Shown here in pieces: positions 53,720 through 62,305 of a stretch of 64,000 nucleotides of DNA. The stretch is from Phycisphaeraceae bacterium (lineage in GTDB: Bacteria > Planctomycetota > Phycisphaerae > Phycisphaerales > UBA1924): assembly GCA_020639135.1 (NCBI GenBank), contig JACKHE010000003.1:372001-436000 (forward strand), in the 5' to 3' direction. Position numbers and translations under genes: made by a program. How positions within the stretch are numbered: the stretch's first letter is position 1; the number at the start of each line of letters is the position of its first letter. The notes beneath the pieces were generated by a model, which had not been told where the DNA came from, made no database searches, and saw only the letters and a list, made by a program, of their open reading frames with translations.

Positions 53720-53760
53720 GCATGAAGAAGGGCGCCCCGTGTCGGGGCGCCCCTCGGTCA
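53720..53760 (-). terminator. Strong GC hairpin downstream of a small gene
   Basis: GGGCGCCCC/GGGGCGCCC stem with GTGTC/GACAC loop at about 53728-53750. On the minus strand it follows the stop of the 47-residue protein and is followed by TTCTTCATG, so it may terminate that transcript. Confidence 0.55.
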
Positions 53761-53777
53761 GAGGTCAATCGGAGGGA

Positions 53778-53921
53778 TCACCGCTTCGGGGTCTTGCCCG
53801 GGGCCGGGGCCGCGTGCGGGCGGGCGCCGGTGCTGGGTGCGGCGGGCTTCGCCTGCGCGCCCTTTGCGGGGGCGGCGGTGGTCGGCTTGTTCATCGGGTT
53901 TTTCTGATCCTTCATGGACAT
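53778..53921 (-). CDS. 47-residue Ala/Pro/Lys-rich small protein
   Basis: A small ORF with a strong Shine-Dalgarno (GAAAGGAGTTTCGCA before the ATG at 53921) and a terminator-like hairpin after it. The product starts MSMKDQKNPMNKPTTAAPAK and ends GKTPKR*. The composition (Ala, Pro, Lys) is like disordered nucleic-acid-binding or histone-like peptides of high-GC bacteria. It is too short for fold prediction. A larger in-frame ORF upstream is repeat-derived and not coding. Confidence 0.6.
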   Translation of the reverse strand: MSMKDQKNPMNKPTTAAPAKGAQAKPAAPSTGARPHAAPAPGKTPKR

Positions 53922-54501
53922 TGCGAAACTCCTTTCGTGTTTCGCGACCCCCGGCGTACGCGAACAACGCGACGCTCGTTCGAGGGTCAGTGCGTCGTGC
54001 GGGCTCGGTTGTGAATGGTGCATTGGTGCGCCCCGGGCGATTGGATCGCTGCCCGGGGCGGGTGCTTCAATATCGACATTGTACGAGCCCGGGCGTGATT
54101 CCGCGTGGCCGGCGTTGAAAAATGTTCCCGGGGCGCCAGCGCCTTCGTTGCGGGCGTCAAGCCCGGCAGACGCACGATTGTTCCCGGAGGCGATGGGTTT
54201 CGATCCGGAGGGCCCGGGCGCGGGTCGCGGCGGGGGCGGTCCGGTTGGCGCGGTTGTCGGGGGTGTCCGAGCCTTCGCTTTGCGCATCGTACTGGGGTGG
54301 CTCGGCGTCCAGTCGAGGGTGCGCCGCTGCGCGGCGGGTGTCTGATACCCCTCACCCCGGCCCTCTCCCCCAGGGGGAGAGGGAGGCAGACAGGAGCGCC
54401 GCTGCGCGGCGGGTGATTGACACCCCTCACCCCGGCCCTCTCCCCCAGGGGGAGAGGGAGGCAGACAGGAGCGCCGCTGCGCGGCGGGTGACTGACACCC
54501 C
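53922..54501. other. 580-bp non-coding region dominated by repeats
   Basis: From 53922 to about 54260 I see no gene; a palindromic CGCCCCGGGCGATTGGATCG pattern lies near 54031. A family C element split by 14 bp lies at 54265-54311. The rest is the tandem array described separately. Confidence 0.6.
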
Positions 54502-54690
54502 TCACCCCGGCCCTCTCCCCCAGAGGGAGAGGGAGGCAGACAGGAGCGCCGCTGCGCGGCGGGTGACTGACACCCCACCCGGCCCTCTCCCCAGGGGAGA
54601 GGGAGGCAGATTGGAGCGCCGCTGCGCGGCGGGAGGCTGATGCCCTTCACCCGATCCGCGTGGCGGATCGACCTCTCCCTCAGGGGGTGA
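54321..54690. repeat. Tandem array of a 75-bp unit built from two palindromes
   Basis: Units start at 54321, 54396, 54471, 54546 and 54616 (periods 75, 75, 75, 70 bp); the fifth is partial. Each unit joins a CGCCGCTGCGCGGCG hairpin with a family E element (CCTCACCCCGGCCCTCTCCC plus GGGGGAGAGGG). The period of 25 codons keeps reading frames open through it. The right part encodes the end of the gene at 54502. Confidence 0.85.
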
Positions 54691-55170
54691 GGTTGGGGAT
54701 ACCCGAGCCTTCGCTTTGCTCAGTTTCGGCGTCCGGTTGTGCGGATGTGCGGCGCTGGATGTTTGTCGCGGCATCGACTTCGTCGATACCACGGCACTGG
54801 CTTTGGTGGTCCGGGGCGCGGCGAGGAGTTTTGTTGCGGCCTTGCGCCTGGTTTCGGGGGTGGCGGCGCGGTCGTAGCAGATCAGTTCGAGGGTCTGGGC
54901 GGCGGTTGGTTGGGCGGCGGCTTGCGCGCGGCGGGCCCTGCGGCGGTCGAGGCGGTCCATCCGGTCCAGGATGGAGGTCACCAGCGGGTGCTCGGCGGCG
55001 TCGAGGAGCTGGCTGACGGTGACGCCCAGGTCGCTGGCGATGTCCTCGATCCTGAGAGATGGGTCAACGAGGCGGGCGATCAGGTCGCTCGGGTCGAGGC
55101 CGTGGGGGAGGCGGGGCTGGGTTGCGGGTCTCGTCGCAGTGGTCGTCGCCTGTTGCGTCGTCGTCATCAT
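54502..55170 (-). CDS. Small DNA-binding-like protein extended by repeat-encoded tail
   Basis: 222 residues. The first about 125 form a plausible globular protein with an HTH-like segment (LIARLVDPSLRIEDIASDLG, then VTVSQLLDAAEH) and a basic helix (DRRRARRAQAAA). The rest is translated repeats: AVVSTKSMPR (family B, 54767-54794), PKLSKAKARVS (family C), SPPEGEVDPPRGSGEG and the family E array, giving a long Ser/Pro/Arg-rich C-terminus. The original stop was apparently overrun by repeat insertion. Function unknown. Confidence 0.65.
   Translation of the reverse strand: MMTTTQQATTTATRPATQPRLPHGLDPSDLIARLVDPSLRIEDIASDLGVTVSQLLDAAEHPLVTSILDRMDRLDRRRARRAQAAAQPTAAQTLELICYDRAATPETRRKAATKLLAAPRTTKASAVVSTKSMPRQTSSAAHPHNRTPKLSKAKARVSPTSPPEGEVDPPRGSGEGHQPPAAQRRSNLPPSPLGRGPGGVSVTRRAAALLSASLSLWGRGPG
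54699..54794. repeat. Family C and family B palindromes read inside the gene at 54502
   Basis: Family C at 54699-54734 and family B at 54767-54794 (GCATCGAC/GTCGATACC stem). Both lie inside the coding region of the repeat-extended gene. Confidence 0.75.
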
Positions 55171-55258
55171 GGGAACAGTTGTTCACCATGGGGGCGGGCA
55201 GAGCAAGGGGATTTCTGGGGGTGGGGCGGGGGTGTGCGCGCAGGTTAGGGGTTCAGAT

Positions 55259-55697
55259 CGTGGTACTGCTTCGCAATACCACGGCACCCGGCATTGTCGC
55301 GTCACGTTCCGAATGCGTAGTCGAGTTCGCGGCGGCGGTGGGTTTCGATGCTTTGGGCTTCGGCGCGGGTTCTGGTGGGGGCGGTTCGGTATTCGATGTC
55401 GTTGCGGTGTCTGGCGACGTAGGCGCGTTTGCGGGAGTTGTTGCGCGTGCCGCGGCCTCCCTTGTTGCTGGGGAGCAGGGAGGTCATGCGGTGGGCGACG
55501 TGGTCGCTGATGCCGATGAGGACGAGGCGGCGGGTGGAGCGCCTTCGGAGTTCGTAGAGCCCTGCGCCGAAGGGGGCTGTGAGGACGCCGCCCTTGTAGG
55601 GGTTGGGGAAGGGTCGCCAGGGGGACCAGGTTGGAGGTTGGGGAGGCATGGGGGGAGTCAAATCGTGGTACTGCTTCGCATAACCACGGCGCCCGGC
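55259..55697 (-). mobile_element. Palindrome-bounded GIY-YIG-like gene cassette
   Basis: A single gene (55302-55649) lies between direct copies of a family B palindrome plus CGGCxCCCGGC tail: 55259-55292 and 55664-55697 (arms CGTGGTACTGC/GCAATACCACG). Only 9 bp separate the left repeat from the gene end, and 14 bp the gene start from the right repeat. The layout matches the RAYT unit at 10142. Confidence 0.7.
55302..55649 (-). CDS. GIY-YIG-like nuclease domain protein
   Basis: About 115 residues with a divergent GIY-YIG fold: GLYELRRR (the GIY strand), VLIGISDHVAHRM (the YIG strand plus arginine helix) and a late acidic residue in AEAQSIETHRR. GIY-YIG nucleases include homing endonucleases, UvrC-like and restriction enzymes. 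Start is the ATG at 55649; the annotated long frame with a TTG start is less likely. It is boxed by direct repeats (see cassette). Confidence 0.55.
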   Translation of the reverse strand: MPPQPPTWSPWRPFPNPYKGGVLTAPFGAGLYELRRRSTRRLVLIGISDHVAHRMTSLLPSNKGGRGTRNNSRKRAYVARHRNDIEYRTAPTRTRAEAQSIETHRRRELDYAFGT

Positions 55698-55780
55698 ACC
55701 CGGCTTGAGGATGATCCGATATCATTGGAAGTCGTTCTAGAGTGCTGATTGACTGGGGCCGTCCACGGACGTTCCCAGTT

Positions 55781-55852
55781 CAGGGTGTAGCTCAATGGCA
55801 GAGCGCCTGGTTGTGGTCCAGGAGGTTGTGGGTTCGAGTCCCACCACCGATG
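55781..55852 (+). tRNA. tRNA-His (GTG)-like gene with mispaired acceptor end
   Basis: D arm GCTC/GAGC (55790-55804), anticodon stem CCTGG/CCAGG with loop TTGTGGT (anticodon GTG, histidine), 5-base variable loop and T arm GTGGG/CCCAC with TTCGAGT are all correct. The acceptor pairs only at positions 4-7 (GGTG with CACC); positions 1-3 (CAG) face GAT and mispair. There is no CCA. The 3' side then continues in a strong hairpin. It is probably a degenerate or damaged tRNA rather than a working tRNA-His. Confidence 0.6.
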
Positions 55853-55876
55853 CGCCTTGCGAGGCGTGTCGGTGGT
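55841..55876. repeat. Hairpin at the tRNA 3' end
   Basis: The tRNA 3' side (about CCACCACCGATGCGCC) pairs with GGCGTGTCGGTGGTG (55860s-55870s) in a stem of about 14 bp around TTGCGA. It is not one of the listed families, and the acceptor mismatch starts exactly where it begins. Confidence 0.55.
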
Positions 55877-55929
55877 GTGGTTCGAAACCATCATGCAACA
55901 CTCAAACAAAGACATTGCCGGCAATGAAA

Positions 55930-56295
55930 TTATTCATCAATATCGAACTCACCAATCTTCCCGCCTTCCTTTAATAGCCGGGAAATTTCATCTAGTGTTT
56001 CGTTGATTCTTCTGGCTTTCCTCAGCGCCATTTCCCACAACTCTCGAGCTGCAGGATAATCTGGGTTGTCTTCTTCATACAAAACGGAATCTAAAAATTT
56101 ACCGTCAGCGTCGGTGATCGCCAGAATGTAATCTATATCTCGTACGTCGGGGTATGTGGCTTTCGATATTGATATTGAGTTGACGCTGATGGCCACAGTA
56201 AAAGTATTGTCACGGGGAGATTGTTTCCAAGCTACTCGGTTGTCGATTGTTGCATCTAGTAGGTCGTGCAACAAATTATTATAAATATGTGACAC
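55930..56295 (-). CDS. AT-rich hypothetical protein (second of a coupled pair)
   Basis: A 121-residue soluble protein, unrecognised, starting at the GTG at 56295 with a perfect AAGGAGGA Shine-Dalgarno that overlaps the stop of the upstream gene. It contains DYILAITDADGKFLDSVLYE and an acidic helix (ELWEMALRKARRINETLDEI) and ends with IGEFDIDE. Lower GC than the neighbourhood. With the membrane gene upstream it forms a compact two-gene unit. Confidence 0.7.
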   Translation of the reverse strand: MSHIYNNLLHDLLDATIDNRVAWKQSPRDNTFTVAISVNSISISKATYPDVRDIDYILAITDADGKFLDSVLYEEDNPDYPAARELWEMALRKARRINETLDEISRLLKEGGKIGEFDIDE

Positions 56296-56296
56296 A

Positions 56297-56881
56297 TTAT
56301 CCTCCTTGCGCGCGGCTGGCCACTTCGGCAGTGGCTCCAGAAAAAAGTTCGCCGATATTCTGCAGGCTCTTGATGCACGCGGCTACATCTACCTCTGCGT
56401 TGCCATCTTTCGTTAATTCGAACATTGCTGTTTCAATTTCTGCAACTATGGTGATTGCACCTTGCCATTTTTGTTTTGATAATAATTTTGATTCTTCGTC
56501 TAGTTTTCTTTGCTTTGCTATTCCGTTGCGGAGATCGCTGGCTCGAAGCGATGCTCCACTCCAGTTGTCATGGCGAATGTGGTTGACGGTTTCGAGGGCC
56601 AGGGCTTGTAGAACAGAAAAATCGAGGATCTGGTACACGCCAGTGATACGGGTCTTCGCTTCGTTCGCGGCTACTCTCGCGCTTTCGGCGCTTGATATAG
56701 AACGTCTGACTTGAATGTAGACAATGAATAATCCTGTCGCGGTTAGGAGAATTCCAAGAAGTGTTAGCATGAGCATCCATCGATCTGGCGGATCATTCCA
56801 GAGGTCAATAAGCCCATGAAAAAGCCCCCGCGAAGTCGTGGCTTCTGCTGCGAGGGCGATGATGAAATCCTCTGCGGTCAT
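56297..56881 (-). CDS. AT-rich membrane protein (first of a coupled pair)
   Basis: A 194-residue protein with one strong membrane helix (WMLMLTLLGILLTATGLFIV) near the N-terminus and a long helical C-terminal domain (SSAESARVAANEAKTRITG, then further helices). Topology resembles the 209-residue protein at 17220. It is AT-rich relative to groEL, which ends 19 bp upstream. TACAAT lies 9 bp before the ATG, suggesting its own promoter. Function unknown. Confidence 0.7.
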   Translation of the reverse strand: MTAEDFIIALAAEATTSRGLFHGLIDLWNDPPDRWMLMLTLLGILLTATGLFIVYIQVRRSISSAESARVAANEAKTRITGVYQILDFSVLQALALETVNHIRHDNWSGASLRASDLRNGIAKQRKLDEESKLLSKQKWQGAITIVAEIETAMFELTKDGNAEVDVAACIKSLQNIGELFSGATAEVASRAQGG

Positions 56882-56899
56882 ATCTTCATCATTGTACTT

Positions 56900-58531
<1,632 letters not shown>

Positions 58532-58573
58532 GGGTATTGATTCCTTTTTGAGGTTTGCGTTCTGTTGTGGGGA

Positions 58574-58780
58574 TCAGCCGATGCGGATCCAGTTGACGCA
58601 CTCGGCGTCGATGATGAAGACGTGTCGACCGTCGGAGACCTTGACGAGGTTGTCGTCCTCTGCGGGGATGAGCATGGCGTTGTCCACGCGGCATTCCTTG
58701 GTGGCGTCGTCGAAGACGAAGAGTGCGTCTCGTTCGCCGTTGAGTTCGCCAAGTGCTTTTCGGAGTTGGTCGTTGGTCAT
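58574..58780 (-). CDS. 68-residue protein encoded between groES and groEL
   Basis: A small soluble protein starting MTNDQLRKALGELNGERDAL and ending ECVNWIRIG. It has a DDATKECRV and HVFIIDAECVNWI core that looks like a compact beta-rich domain. I do not recognise the family. Its position in the chaperonin operon suggests a folding-related or stress-related role, which is an inference. The gene ends 42 bp before the groEL start. Confidence 0.65.
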   Translation of the reverse strand: MTNDQLRKALGELNGERDALFVFDDATKECRVDNAMLIPAEDDNLVKVSDGRHVFIIDAECVNWIRIG

Positions 58781-58814
58781 GGGTGTCTTCGTGATTAACG
58801 GTTGGAGACGTTCG

Positions 58815-58892
58815 CCCCTCTCCCCGGCCCTCTCCCAGAGGGAGAGGGGGGCGGAATATCCGAGCCTTCGCTGCGCTCAGACTCGGCGTCCA
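58815..58892. repeat. Family E and family C palindromes inside the chaperonin operon
   Basis: Family E at 58815-58851 is identical to the right repeat of the DUF559 cassette; family C at 58857-58892 in inverted orientation. They lie between groES and the 68-residue gene and could act as a processing or attenuation point that lowers downstream expression relative to groES. Confidence 0.8.
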
Positions 58893-58900
58893 ATGCGGTG

Positions 58901-59236
58901 TCAGTCGATGATGGCGAGGATCTCGGACTCGGTCATGATGAGGAGCTCCTGGTCGTCGAGTTTGACCTCGGAGCCGGCGTAGGAGGAGAAGACGACGCGG
59001 TCGCCCTTGCTGACGGTGAGGGGGATGCGCTCGCCGGTGTCGGTGTTGAGGGCGCCGTCGCCGACGGCGAGGACGACGCCGGTCTTGGGGGTGTCCTTGG
59101 CCTGCTCGGGGAGGTAGATGCCGGACTCGGTGATGGAGTCGGCTTCGTCGCGCTGGACGATGACCTTGTCGCCGAGGGGGCGGATGTTGAGCTTGGTGGT
59201 CTTGCGGGACTTGGTTGCGGTCTTGGTGGCTGCCAT
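58901..59236 (-). CDS. groES: 10-kDa co-chaperonin GroES
   Basis: A 111-residue GroES, slightly longer than the usual 95-100 because of a basic N-terminal extension (MAATKTATKSRKTTK). Core motifs: LNIRPLGDKVIVQRDEADSI, the mobile-loop region SGIYLPEQAKDTPKTGVVLA and VFSSYAGSEVKLDDQELLI. It caps GroEL, encoded downstream. The start is the ATG at 59236. Confidence 0.95.
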   Translation of the reverse strand: MAATKTATKSRKTTKLNIRPLGDKVIVQRDEADSITESGIYLPEQAKDTPKTGVVLAVGDGALNTDTGERIPLTVSKGDRVVFSSYAGSEVKLDDQELLIMTESEILAIID

Positions 59237-59300
59237 GTCTTTCGTTCTCCGGGGATCAGGTGCTCGTTGTGTTGAGCGGTGTTGGTTGTTGGTTGAACAA

Positions 59301-59333
59301 GAATCCTGGGATTCGCTTCGCTCATCCCAGGCG
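59301..59333. repeat. Family D palindrome (inverted)
   Basis: GAATCCTGGGATTCGCTTCG then CTCATCCCAGG, between groES and the receiver-like gene. Confidence 0.75.
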
Positions 59334-59345
59334 TATGTGATGGTG

Positions 59346-59867
59346 TCACGGGGATTGGTCGGGCCAGCGGTTCTGGTAGTGCCTGGTCAGGGCGCGGCGG
59401 AAGACGTCGAGCATGAGCTCGAGCTGGACGGGGCGGTCGACGACGGCGAAGGCGCCCTGGCGGAGGGCCTGGTTGAGCAGGCGGGCGTCGGCGCGGGACT
59501 CGCGGGGGCTGCGCACGACGATGGTGGGGGGCGGGCACTCGAGGCGCGCCAGGAGCTGGAGGAGTCGGACGCCGCCTTCGGAAGCGCCGGCGGTGTCGGG
59601 GGCGTCGAGGGGGAGGGCAAGGTCCACGACGGCGAGGTGGACGCGCTGGGATCGGAGGAGGTAGGAGGCCTCGGTCCCGGAGCCGGCCATCCAGGCGTGG
59701 ATGCCCATGGGCTGGAGGAGCTGCGGGAGGCGGTGGGCCCAGGATTCGGAGCGCCAGCCGCCGTAGGACAGGAGGAGGTTGAGGCGGTTGCCGGGCTGGT
59801 GCGCGTTGCAGCCGGCGCCCTCGTCGGGGGCCGGGGAGCGGGTCGGGATGGCGCGCAGCTGAAGCAT
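59346..59867 (-). CDS. Receiver-like response regulator domain protein
   Basis: About 173 residues with a receiver-like fold. NLLLSYGGWRSESWAHRLPQ opens it; VHLAVVDLALPLDAPDTAG supplies the phospho-acceptor strand; PPTIVVRSP then QGAFAVVDRPVQLELMLDVF gives the switch and last helix. No output domain is seen. Start at the ATG 59867 (MLQLRAIPTRSP). A much longer upstream ORF reads through palindromes and is rejected. Confidence 0.7.
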   Translation of the reverse strand: MLQLRAIPTRSPAPDEGAGCNAHQPGNRLNLLLSYGGWRSESWAHRLPQLLQPMGIHAWMAGSGTEASYLLRSQRVHLAVVDLALPLDAPDTAGASEGGVRLLQLLARLECPPPTIVVRSPRESRADARLLNQALRQGAFAVVDRPVQLELMLDVFRRALTRHYQNRWPDQSP

Positions 59868-60352
59868 GTGGCATGCAGGGGTGCAAACGCCGGGCCGGAA
59901 TGGAGGGTGGAAGGGGTGGCGGTTCGTGCGGGGAAATGCGGTTTTTGGGGGTTTTCGCGGGGGTGGGGGGCGTTTGTGGGGCAGCAGGCGGGGTCGGGAG
60001 GTGTCAATGTGGCAGGGGGGAAACCCTCTCCCCGGCCCTCTCCCAGAGGGAGAGGGAGGGAGCGTGTCGCTGCACGGCGGGGGCTTGAGACCCCTCACCT
60101 GATCCGCTGCGCGGGTCGATTTCGATTCCGGAGGGGAGGGATGGGAGAGTTGACGTGTCTCCTTCTTGCGCGGCATGGCTGCGCCATGCCACGGCGCCGG
60201 CGTAGGTGGTGGGATGGTGGGTTATTGGCTGTGATCGAGGGGGGGATGGGTGGTCGAGGAATAGGGATTAGAACTGGTATTGCGGAGGCGGCGAACGTAG
60301 TCTGGTCACCGCCGATTTGAGGGATCCGGGAGGATCGAAGAAGGGGACGGTC
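59868..60352. other. 485-bp intergenic region with palindromes
   Basis: Family E at 60024-60057 followed by a CGCTGCACGGCG hairpin and a CTGATCCGCTGCGCGGGTCGA segment at about 60100-60120; family B at 60168-60196. The remainder shows no gene. A Shine-Dalgarno AAGGGGACGG precedes the ATG of the next gene. Confidence 0.65.
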
Positions 60353-61780
60353 ATGCTCGGCATCCGGCGAATCCTGGTGGGTGGGGCTGTGGCTCTGGGG
60401 CTGGCGGGCGCCGCCGGCGCGCTCAACCCCGTCGTGGACGATCTGAAGATCGAGGCGAGCGACCCGGTGACGGGGGACGAGTTCGGCTGGGACGTCTCGA
60501 TCCTCGGCTCGTTGGCGGTCATCGGGGCGCCGCTGGACAACATCAACGGCGCCAACTCCGGCTCGGCGTACCTCTTTGCCAAGGGTGCGAGCGGGCTCTG
60601 GTTCGAGACCCAGAAGATCACGCCCGGCAACGCCGCCTCGACGGCGAACTTCGGCGCCTCGGTCGCGATGGGCGACGGGTTCTGCGTCGTCGGGGCGCCG
60701 GTGCAACCGACGGGCGGGATGTTCCGCGCGGGCTCGGCGTACGTGTTCACGTTCGACGGCGTTGATTGGGCGGAGACGGCGGAGCTGATCCCCCCGACGC
60801 TGGCGACCAAGGACAGGCTGGGGTACTCGGCCGCGGTCAGCGGTGATGTCGCGGTCATCGGCGCGCCGGGCGACGGGTTCTTTGATTTCACGCTGGGCAA
60901 GGCGTTCGTGTACCGGCGCCTGGCGACGGGGCACTGGACGCTCGAGGCGTCGCTGCTGGCGTCGGACGCCGCGGCGAACGATCACTTCGGCGCCTCGGTC
61001 GCGATCGACGGCGATCGTCTGATCGTCGGCGCCGACCGGAACGACGACAACGGAGACAGCAGCGGCAGCGCCTATGTCTTCGAGCGGAGCGCGCAGACGG
61101 GTCAGTGGACCCAGAAGGCGAAGCTGACCGCGCTGGGCGCGGCGAGCGGGGACCAGTTCGGCTTCGCCGTCGCGATCGAGGGCGACCTCGTGGCGGTGTC
61201 TGCGTTCCGCGATGATTACTCGGGGCTGAACAACGCGGGGACGGTTCGGCTGTTCCGGCGCAACGGCGGCGGCGCGTGGCCCGAGATCGCGACGCTCGAC
61301 GCGGGCTCCGGCGCGGTGGCGGCGGACGTCTTCGGTTCGTCCGTGGCGATCGCCAATGGCGTCGTCTTCGCCGGGGCGCCGACCGAGGCGTCGCCGCTGG
61401 TGAGCCCGGGCCGGGTGTACGTCTTCGAGGAGACCGCTGGCGCGGGGGGCTGGACGCGTTCGACGACGCTCGACCCGATCGACGGTCAGGCGGGGGATTT
61501 CTTCGGCAACGCGGTCGCGTCTGACGGGCAGCGCGCGATCTGCGGCGCCCGGTGGGACGACAACATCAAGGAGAACGCCGGCTCGGCGACGGTCTTCGCC
61601 TTTGTCGAGGACTGCCTGGGCGATCTCAACGGCGACGGCCAGCGCGACACGGCGGACCTGGGATTGATGCTCTCGGTCTTCGGGTCCCAGAACATCGACG
61701 CGGACCTCAACGGCGACGGCGTCGTGGACACGGCGGATGTGGGCGCGATGATCGCGGCGTTCGGTGTGAGCTGCCCGTAA
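60353..61780 (+). CDS. Secreted FG-GAP repeat protein with dockerin-like end
   Basis: A 475-residue protein with signal peptide (ILVGGAVALGLAGAAGALNP). Six or so FG-GAP-type units follow, for example FGASVAMGDGFCVVGAPVQ, FGASVAIDGDRLIVGAD and FGFAVAIEGDLVAVSAF, forming a propeller as in integrin-alpha-like proteins. It ends with two dockerin EF-hands, GDLNGDGQRDTADLGLMLSV and ADLNGDGVVDTADVGAMIAA. It is probably a surface or secreted binding protein. Confidence 0.85.
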   Translation: MLGIRRILVGGAVALGLAGAAGALNPVVDDLKIEASDPVTGDEFGWDVSILGSLAVIGAPLDNINGANSGSAYLFAKGASGLWFETQKITPGNAASTANFGASVAMGDGFCVVGAPVQPTGGMFRAGSAYVFTFDGVDWAETAELIPPTLATKDRLGYSAAVSGDVAVIGAPGDGFFDFTLGKAFVYRRLATGHWTLEASLLASDAAANDHFGASVAIDGDRLIVGADRNDDNGDSSGSAYVFERSAQTGQWTQKAKLTALGAASGDQFGFAVAIEGDLVAVSAFRDDYSGLNNAGTVRLFRRNGGGAWPEIATLDAGSGAVAADVFGSSVAIANGVVFAGAPTEASPLVSPGRVYVFEETAGAGGWTRSTTLDPIDGQAGDFFGNAVASDGQRAICGARWDDNIKENAGSATVFAFVEDCLGDLNGDGQRDTADLGLMLSVFGSQNIDADLNGDGVVDTADVGAMIAAFGVSCP

Positions 61781-61810
61781 CGGCGTTCGGTTCTCATCGC
61801 GATGACCGGA

Positions 61811-62305
61811 TCAATCGTCGCGGTTGTCGCGCGACCTGGCGCGGCGCTGCTTCTTCTCGCTCTGCCGGGATTTCTCGTCGAGGCGGCGCTGGACGGCGCC
61901 GCGGCCGGGTTTCGTCGGGATGCGCTTCTTCGGGATGGCCTGCGCCTCGATGAGGAGCGCGCGCAGCCGGTCGAGGCAGGCGGCCTTGTTGCGTTGCTGG
62001 GTGCGGTGCTCGCTGGCGACGATGAGGATCTCGCCGCGGTCCGGGTGGTCGTCGTCGGGGTTGTCCTCGATGAGGCGGCTGCCGGCGAGGCGCTTGAGCC
62101 GGCGGCGGACGCGCTCGTCGAGCCCGAGGTCGGCGAGGCTGACGCGGAGCTCGGCCTTGGTGGAGCGCTTGTTGACGTTCTGGCCACCTGGTCCTGAGGC
62201 GCGCGCGAAGGCGAAGCGGAGGGCGTCGGGTTGGACGCGCACGCCGGGGGCGACCTCGGTGCGGTGGTCGTCGGGGGCGCCGCTGCCGGTGGCGGATGCG
62301 GTCAT
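61811..62305 (-). CDS. arfB: Alternative ribosome-rescue factor ArfB (YaeJ/ICT1 family)
   Basis: A 164-residue peptidyl-tRNA hydrolase. The catalytic GGQ motif is in ASGPGGQNVNKRSTKAELRV, and the basic C-terminal tail (SEKKQRRARSRDNRDD) that enters the empty mRNA channel is present. It releases stalled ribosomes without a stop codon. Its ATG at 62305 overlaps the stop of the upstream thioredoxin-like gene. Confidence 0.92.
   Translation of the reverse strand: MTASATGSGAPDDHRTEVAPGVRVQPDALRFAFARASGPGGQNVNKRSTKAELRVSLADLGLDERVRRRLKRLAGSRLIEDNPDDDHPDRGEILIVASEHRTQQRNKAACLDRLRALLIEAQAIPKKRIPTKPGRGAVQRRLDEKSRQSEKKQRRARSRDNRDD

Noticed and set aside
54321..54690. CRISPR-like tandem repeats
   Set aside because: Units are contiguous and made of palindromes with no variable spacers, the period is 75 bp, and no cas gene lies nearby.
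59237..59300. CIRCE heat-shock operator upstream of groES
   Set aside because: No TTAGCACTC/GAGTGCTAA-type inverted repeat is visible; only a short GCTC...GAGC pair.
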